64,000 nucleotides of DNA from Geotrypetes seraphini. Taxonomy: Eukaryota; Chordata; Amphibia; Gymnophiona; Dermophiidae. The stretch lies in the NCBI RefSeq assembly GCF_902459505.1, contig NC_047084.1, positions 478,767,023-478,831,022 on the forward strand. The letters run 5' to 3'. Below the pieces are notes generated by a model. The model saw only the letters and a list, made by a program, of their open reading frames with translations, was not told the DNA's origin and searched no databases. The position numbers and the translations under genes are program-made. The stretch's first letter is position 1. Each line of letters opens with the position of its first letter. Positions 57,906-64,000 of this stretch are shown one piece after another.

Positions 57906-59320
57906 CCGCTGATGACATGGCATTTTATTTTTCAGTTTCACTTTGCAATTTTGCATGGTTACTGCTGCAGAGATTTAGATGCATTCTATTTTAATCTCTG
58001 TTCTTTTAGATTACTTCTATGCATGCTTGAGCCTTATGCTTTTGGTGAACAATCTAGTGAATAATAAAGACAATTTGATTGAATGATGTTGACACATAGG
58101 TCTTTTAAAAATGCCTATGGGAGTGAGGAATCTTGAGTAAGCAGACATCAGCAATTAATGCGACAGTAGGAGGGTATAATCTCCAGCATGCAGACTTGTA
58201 GAGGACAGTGAAAAGTTCAGCATGCTGACCCCTGAAGCAGAGTGTTTGAAACTTGATTGAGTTGAGTTTATCTCAGCAGCTGCAGCACTCAGCTGGAAAC
58301 CTGTCTCATGTTTCACAGTGCTGTTTTGTGAAGACATCCCATGCACTGGATAAGTACTCTTCTAAAATTCTCTCTGCAATTACAGTAGTTACTCTTTGAT
58401 GTCACAGCATTTCAGCTACAACATTGACAGAAAAAAAATTATAAAAACTTGAATATAATAGGTCTGACAATTGAAAGAGCGAGCCCAGATTACAGTGCTT
58501 GCTACTGGAACTCTTTTTTTCTGTTGATCTCCATTCTCTGTCTGGATCAATCACAGTTATATATTTGGTAAGCCTTTATAAAACAGGTATATAATAAGCA
58601 CCTTTATGTACATTTCATATACGTGCCCTATTTTGAAATTACCCTGCAGGAGGGTCATATTATAACAGGGTACCAACCTTATGAGGCAGAAATGCACATA
58701 AGTTATGCTTATTTTATTTTAAAAAGGCATCATGTGCATATCTGCCCCCCCCAACTGTAAAGTAGGCATCCACACTTACAGTACATCTGCTCTGAGCCTA
58801 ACTCTGTCCTTGAGAAAGTCTACAAGTAAACCAGGCTAAAAGGCTTTAAGTGCATCCTGTTATGCACATATAGGGTGTCATTGGCATTCCATACTCTTCC
58901 AGTAATATCTTGCGGTTGTGTACAAACTAAAAAAGCATGAAAAAGATCGGAATTTGTCATTTAAATAAGTGATTTATATACCAGCCCTTTAAAGGTGAGA
59001 TAATTTTATACTGTGTTTAGGTCTTTTCTTATAAAAATGCTGTGAATTGAATTTCAGAGTGGTACTGCACAATTTTGTGTATGGCGAATATTTGACATTT
59101 GAATAGCCAAAGTTTCAGTAGCGCGTCTGTAATGCAGATATTTTTTTCAAACCATAAATTTCTGACCCCGGTCAACAACTTTTGTTACAGTGTTATAAAT
59201 GATTTTGTTCTAGGTATTCCTTCATGACCATTTTGAATCTTAAGATATTTACTTATGTAACAGGGTTCATCTTCTTTGTGCAATACTATTTTTTAAACGT
59301 ATTTGCATTTTTTAAATCTA
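57906..59320. other. RFX3 intron, no recognised feature
   Basis: Unique AT-rich sequence; no exon matching the RFX3 residues expected before EQASWV was found. Confidence 0.45.
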
Positions 59321-59735
59321 ATTTGTTACAGAAAATTTCTAGTGAAAGACAGCATCAGTGCAGTAAAATTCAAGCCCTGTCTAATGCTGGGTTCAGAATA
59401 AAGAAAATTTGTGAAAAGCTGAATGTATCAAGGAACACAGTAAGAAAGTGGGTAAGAAAAGATTTCGAACAGACAAGCCTCAAAATATCCCTTCCATTAG
59501 ATGACCCAAATTTGGAATAAAAATCATGGTTGCTGATGGCATATCACGTTACGGAAAGACAGATTTATTAATAGTTGAAAAGGACAAAACATTCAATGGA
59601 GAGTATTAAAGGGAAAAAATACTACCAGTTTATGCTGCAACCACAACAAATCCAAGAAAGTTTCCTTGTCAAAACCTTGTTGTTCTGATGCAGGATGGAG
59701 CACCAGCACACTCTGCCAGGATCACAATGGGGTAA
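59320..59735 (+). pseudogene. Tc1/mariner-type transposase relic, internally deleted
   Basis: SSERQHQCSKIQALSNAGF then RIKKICEKLNVSRNTVRKWV is a helix-turn-helix of Tc1/mariner type. After a stop, shifted frames give ISRYGKTDLLIVEKDKTFNG and NLVVLMQDGAPAHSARITM, the latter with the second catalytic Asp of a DDE domain. The segment between HTH and DDE, including the first catalytic Asp, is missing. It differs from the D34D mariner at 33590. Confidence 0.75.
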
Positions 59736-60049
59736 GGGACTAGGAGTAGAGCTATGTGAGAGGACTAGACATGGGTTGTGTGAGTGAAAGGAACTAAGGC
59801 AGGAAGCATTGGCTGTGATCAGAGAAGGGAGCTGGGAAAAAGAGATGAGGTAGAAAGGAAGAAGAGAAGTGGAGATGAGCTGAAAGAGATGAAGAATAGC
59901 TCTGTGGAATTAGGAAAAAGTCTGAATGGAGGGGGTGGAGGGGCTTGTGTGTTTCAATGACTCAGAGGGCTATGCAGTAGAATAGCCAAATCAGACTGGC
60001 CTCTGTTGAGAAACCAGACGAAGAGTGAACCATATGAAAACCAAGATGG

Positions 60050-60990
60050 TGTTATGAGCAGTTGCTCGAGCCAGAGCTCCATGGTTCATCGAAACTGAAG
60101 GCTTTGGCAGCTTCCCTCTCATTTAGTAATGGGGAATAGTAGGGGGAAAGTGCATCAATTTCCTCCTGTGCAGGCTTATACCCCGCAGTTGAATTTAGGT
60201 GTTTTTTGTACTCTGACTTGTTCAGAGAAGGTGGACTCTTTGGCGCATCTATCAGTGGATTCATCTGGCAGCAGTATAGATAGGGTCTCCCTGAGCCCTG
60301 CTTCGATATCGGTCCCGCTGTAACCAGGAAATTCTCCAAGTGCCAGTGGAGGCAGTAATTGGCCCAGAAAGGAATCTTTACCAGGTCTCACTTGGAGGGC
60401 TATTGGGCTTTGGATTTATCCCCTGGAAACATTGTTGGAGGAGGGGAAGACTGAGAGGTGCAGAAATTACCAACATTGAGTACTCCATCTCTGTCGGGGG
60501 AAGGAGCAATTGTGGAAGCGGTGTCTGTGCTTGAGGCCGAATATAGTGACTTTGGATGCACTATGGGACGCCATGCAAACATTGAATTCTTCTTTTATGG
60601 AAGTGGCTACTAATAATTCTTCTGAGATTTCTAATGTGAAGAGAGCTTTGAATGTTCATGTTCAAGCATATAACCAGCAAGAGGTAAAGGTAGTTGCTTT
60701 GGACACCATCGATTGTGAGAGTTTAATATTTATCTCTGTTGAAGCTGTTGGACAGAGTTAGCCCAAATGTATCATCTGAAATGGGTTTAAATTTAACTGA
60801 GATTTTGGAGTCATCTTTGGATGTAGTGAAACAAAGAATTACTTTATTTGTGACCTTTGCTTTAGAACTGGACAGGATTATTGTTCTCATATTGTTTCTT
60901 TGTTATATGAATCAGATGTTTGTGGGTTCCAAAATTAGAATATTTCCTGATATTTCTAAGTGTACAATAGAGGAAAATAAGTAAAGTGTT
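60050..60990 (+). mobile_element. L1/Tx1-clade 5' region with ORF1 start
   Basis: The frame around 60520-60730 reads LDALWDAMQTLNSSFMEVAT then NNSSEISNVKRALNVHVQA, the coiled-coil N-terminal part of L1/Tx1 ORF1 in amphibian-type elements. Upstream 60050-60500 is a moderately GC-rich leader with short frames. It is interrupted and 3'-truncated by an L2 at ~61010. Confidence 0.6.
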
Positions 60991-61009
60991 GCACATACAA
61001 GGAATAAGG

Positions 61010-62225
61010 AAGGGAAGAAGGGAAACAGGCTGACCCCAAGCCTATCAAATACAGCGTTCCCCAAGGCGCCCTTCTATCCCCCCTCCTATTTAACCTCTAT
61101 CTCAGACCTGTCATTGATATAGCCCAGAAGTACAATGTTAAAATCCACTCCTACGCCAATGACATCCAGCTACTCCTCCCACTAGGTGAAAACCGATCAT
61201 CCCATATCGCCAACCTCCAACATTGCCTCTCTGACATGAAAACCTGGATGACAAACAACAAACTACAGCTAAACGCCTCCAAGACCGAACTTTTATGGAT
61301 CAGGAAAAAGAATACCAAATACACATGTCCAACACTATCTTGGGACTCCACCTTACTAACTGCAGCAGATCAAGTACGCAGCCTAGGAATAATGTTAGAC
61401 GGCCACCTGCCCCTGTCCACCCACATATCTCAAGTAGTCTCTACCTCCTTCTACTACCTCCGCCAACTGAGAAGGATCAAACCCTACTTCTCCCCACCTG
61501 ACCTAGCCCAACTCCTCTACGCCTATGTCCTCTCCAGGATGGATTACTGCAACTCCCTATTTAATGGAATAGCCAAAAAAGACCTCAAGCACCTCCAGCG
61601 GGTACAAAATGCAGCAATATGCCTCCTACATAGCCTCAATTACCACAATCCCATCTCCCCAGCCTTCCGCGCTGAACACTGGCTTCCAATTAACCAATGA
61701 TGTGCATTCAAGGCCCTAGTAATAACGCATAAAAGAAATTACGCCACCACCCCTACCTACATAAAATCCAAGCTAACCCTTTACACCCCCACCTGCCCCC
61801 TCTGCTCAGAAATGGAGAAACACCTATGCACCCCCCCAGGAAGGTTCCTCCTGTCAGAAACTGCCTGCAAACGCTTCTACAGCCATTTCATCCCCCAACT
61901 CTGGAACCAACTCCCCCCACAAATCAGACTACAGAACTCATTGATGACCTTCCGGAAAGCGGTAAAGACCCTCCTCTTCAACTAAAATTCAACCACAGTC
62001 TACGCTTCACCCCCCTCTTAAGCCCCCTCCCCTCTAACCTCTCTTCTCCATTCAAAACTTCTACTTAAATTGCTGTACAGTTCATTCTTAACCTATACTT
62101 AAATTACTGTATAGTCCTTGTATTTTAACTACTGTATAGTCTTTGTACTGTCCAAATGTACTCCATTGTGAATGTTTGCTTGTAGACCGTTCTGAGCTAC
62201 TGGGAGGACAGGATAAAAATCTAAA
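61010..62225 (+). mobile_element. L2-clade LINE, RT to 3' end
   Basis: VPQGALLSPLLFNLYLRPVI, IHSYANDIQLLLPL (YADD box altered to YAND), SDMKTWMTNNKLQLNASKTE, DQVRSLGIMLDGHLPLSTHI, YVLSRMDYCNSLFNGIAKKD and HWLPIN are all in L2 order, ending with accgttctgagctactggga and aaaaatctaaatatataaac. One stop follows LPINQ. The frame is otherwise long and open, so the copy is fairly young; the D-to-N change at the RT box would itself abolish activity. Confidence 0.92.
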
Positions 62226-62570
62226 TATATAAACATGAAGAGAAGGGGAGACAGGCTGTGGGAAAGGGGACAACAAGACAGATTTGAGAAAAAGGTAGAG
62301 AAATTGAAGAAAGCTGAACATGTCAAACAGACTTAGTGCAGGAAGCTGAACGTGTCAAACAGACTTAGGGCAGGAGGTAAGAAAAAAAAATAGCAAATGG
62401 AAAGGAGGCCCTGGAAAAAGAGTTACCAGCACAGAAAGGGGGAAACACAACCGAAGATTGAGAACAAGATGACTAAAATAATTATAATCACCAGAGCTTC
62501 AAAGATAGGTAAAATGATTTTATTTTCAGTTTAGTGATTTAATTACATCAGTCTTGAGAATTTATGTCAG
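62226..62570 (+). mobile_element. Purine-rich hAT family fragment
   Basis: gaagagaaggggagacagg and gattttattttcagtttagt then cttgagaatttatgtc are the same blocks as 54180-54230 and 55810-55870. No termini. Confidence 0.5.
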
Positions 62571-63000
62571 CTTTTAGAAATGGTTCCAGAGGTGATCTGG
62601 GAAACTATAGACTGGTGAGTCTGATGTTAATGCCGGGCAAAATGGTAGAGACTATTATAAAGAACAAAATTACAGAGAACATACATAAACATGGATTAAT
62701 GAGACAAAGCCAACATGGATTTAGTCAAGGGAAATCTTGCCTCACCAATCTACTGCATTTCTTCGAAGGAGTGAATAAACATGTAGATAAAGGTGAGCCA
62801 GTCAATATTGTGTATCTGGATTTTCAAAAGGCATTTGACAAAGTACTTCTTGAAAGACTTCTGAGGAAATTAGATAGTTATGGGATAGGAGGCAATGTCT
62901 TTATGGATTAAGAATTGGTTAAAAGAAAACAGAAAGTAGGATTAAATGGTCAATATTCTCAATGGGGAACACAAAACAAAATGTCCTGCATATACAAATG
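62571..63000 (+). mobile_element. CR1-group LINE RT fragment
   Basis: FRNGSRGDLGNYRLVSLMLM, GLMRQSQHGFSQGKSCLTNL and NIVYLDFQKAFDKV form the RT N-terminal blocks of a second CR1-group lineage (YLDFQKAFDKVPHxRLLxKL), different from the copy at 1398. It ends soon after ERKQKVGLNG. Confidence 0.85.
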
Positions 63001-63190
63001 CAGAAAAAAGTGGAGTAAATGGGCTGGATGTAATCAGGTGTATTACAAACAAACAAGAAATAACAAAAGCAACAATGTAACCAAAATAGTCTCTAGCTGA
63101 TCTGTGAGGCAGAATCACCTATGTTGGTCAAATCAGTCTTGAGATACAGTAAACCAAATGCTGATGTGTTGTAGAACCGAAAGGTAAATG

Positions 63191-63243
63191 GGACCTTACA
63201 CAGTCCGTGTTTCGGCATATGACAGTACCTTCTTCAGGGGTCC
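63191..63243 (-). ncRNA. Hammerhead-ribozyme-like fold
   Basis: Minus strand: GGACC (63243-63239), C, CUGAAGAA, hairpin GGUA/UGCC, GAA, hairpin ACAC/GUGU with loop GGACU, A, A, GGUCC (63195-63191). All three helices can form, the C3-A9 core CUGAAGA is canonical with one extra A, and U-A precedes the expected cleavage point. A C/A mismatch lies at the base of helix I. Confidence 0.5.
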
Positions 63244-63254
63244 TTGGCTTAGAG

Positions 63255-64000
63255 CAGAGGTGTCAAACTCAATCACATAAGGGGCCAAAATCTAAAACAC
63301 AGGCTAAATCCAAGACAAAATTCCAGCGATTCACCTGATTATTTTCACTTCATAAATATTACCATACTTAATCCCAACCTTATTCAAATAGTCATTATAG
63401 GCATAGGCATAAGCAGCGGAATGTTTTTTTATTTGGGAGTACTCAAAAGTTCTACCCCAGACCCTGCCCCCATAATAGTAGTAATTGTAATACCATTTTT
63501 TTCCATTCATTTTTCATAAATACATACAATATAATCTTATTAACAACATGTAATGGTTAACCACAAAATTAAATTACACAAAGCACAGTGCATGCTTCTC
63601 AACATTCATTCCTACCAGAACACCTGGCCTTGGTCACACATGCAGAACACAGATAACCTCTATGCAAAGACGGGACCACAAACTAAAAATATTAATATAT
63701 AAAATGAAACCCAAAAATGCAAGAAACAAATGTATTCTTCCTGAACAGTGCAAAATATAGACAGCAGATGTACATTCTCAAAACTGATTCAATTCAATCA
63801 CTAAATTGAAAATAAAATCAGTACCCTTACCTTTGTTGTCTGGTGATTTTGTTTTTCAAACCAACTTTCCCCAGTCTCTGGCTGTGCTCTTAACTGTATA
63901 TCCAGCTAAGATTGGGATAGAGGAAATTCCTTCCAGGGATGGAATGGATCTTAGCGGGGACAGGTGAGTATGGGTTAAATTCCAGTGAGGTGCCTTGACA
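63255..64000. mobile_element. hAT-type element running off the window
   Basis: cagaggtgtcaaactcaatc is a hAT left end. Within, antisense purine-rich family blocks occur (gacagcagatgtacattctc, ctaaattgaaaataaaatca), as in 54180-54230 reversed. The right end is outside the window. Confidence 0.55.

Noticed and set aside
45700-64000. The RFX3 exon preceding EQASWV
   Set aside because: Searched the minus strand for the expected ...NRVDFANVQ end (human, from memory) next to a donor; not seen, so it probably lies beyond the window.
1-64000. CRISPR arrays, rRNA or tRNA genes, bacterial-type operons
   Set aside because: No regularly spaced short repeats with unique spacers, no cloverleaf with A and B boxes, and no rRNA-like sequence noticed; the window is vertebrate nuclear DNA.

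Overview
This is a vertebrate nuclear window made mostly of nested transposable elements around the 3' end of one host gene. On the minus strand, four exons encode the last ~214 residues of the ciliogenic transcription factor RFX3 (45484-45692, 44421-44574, 38493-38535, 33272-33510). Splice sites and phases agree throughout and the protein ends in TGNTYTAV. A transposon-free block of ~2.5 kb beyond the stop (30788-33271) is the probable 3' UTR. No earlier RFX3 exon was found up to 64000. The repeat mix (CR1, L2 and L1/Tx1 LINEs, a DIRS retroelement, hAT and Harbinger-like MITEs, mariner) fits a large amphibian genome. The CR1 tail, which reads roughly 'gatgggccatttggcctttatctg', suggests a caecilian; that is an inference from memory.

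Layout. 1-10200: a purine-rich hAT element split by a CR1, then L1 and L2 tails and two related TIR elements. 10201-13800: transposon-poor, with small MITEs. 13800-26630: Harbinger-like MITEs with TWA target duplications, CR1 and L2 fragments, and a 600-bp foldback (23611-24210). 27160-29830: a CR1 carrying a nested hAT, then a long interspersed repeat carrying a second hAT. 30788-45692: the RFX3 tail, whose introns hold mariner copies, a palindromic insertion with ribozyme-like folds, and a fossil DIRS split by L2 and L1 pieces. 45700-64000: the RFX3 intron upstream, with an antisense L1, purine-rich hAT elements, CR1 and L2 copies, an L1 5' part and a Tc1/mariner relic.

Three observations stand out. 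First, a 523-bp near-perfect palindrome (35693-36215) is flanked by a 15-bp target duplication, and each arm carries a fold shaped like a type I hammerhead ribozyme; similar folds occur at 63191-63243 and 18562-18600. Second, a ~1.85-kb DIRS/L1/L2 block exists as two inverted, nearly identical copies (41239-43088 and 51637-53657) that bracket exactly two RFX3 exons. Third, the right copy contains a hAT insertion whose 8-bp duplication is confirmed by the empty site in the left copy, so the duplication came before that hAT.

LINE and transposon reading frames here are relics and do not work together as a pathway; the only host function supported is RFX3.
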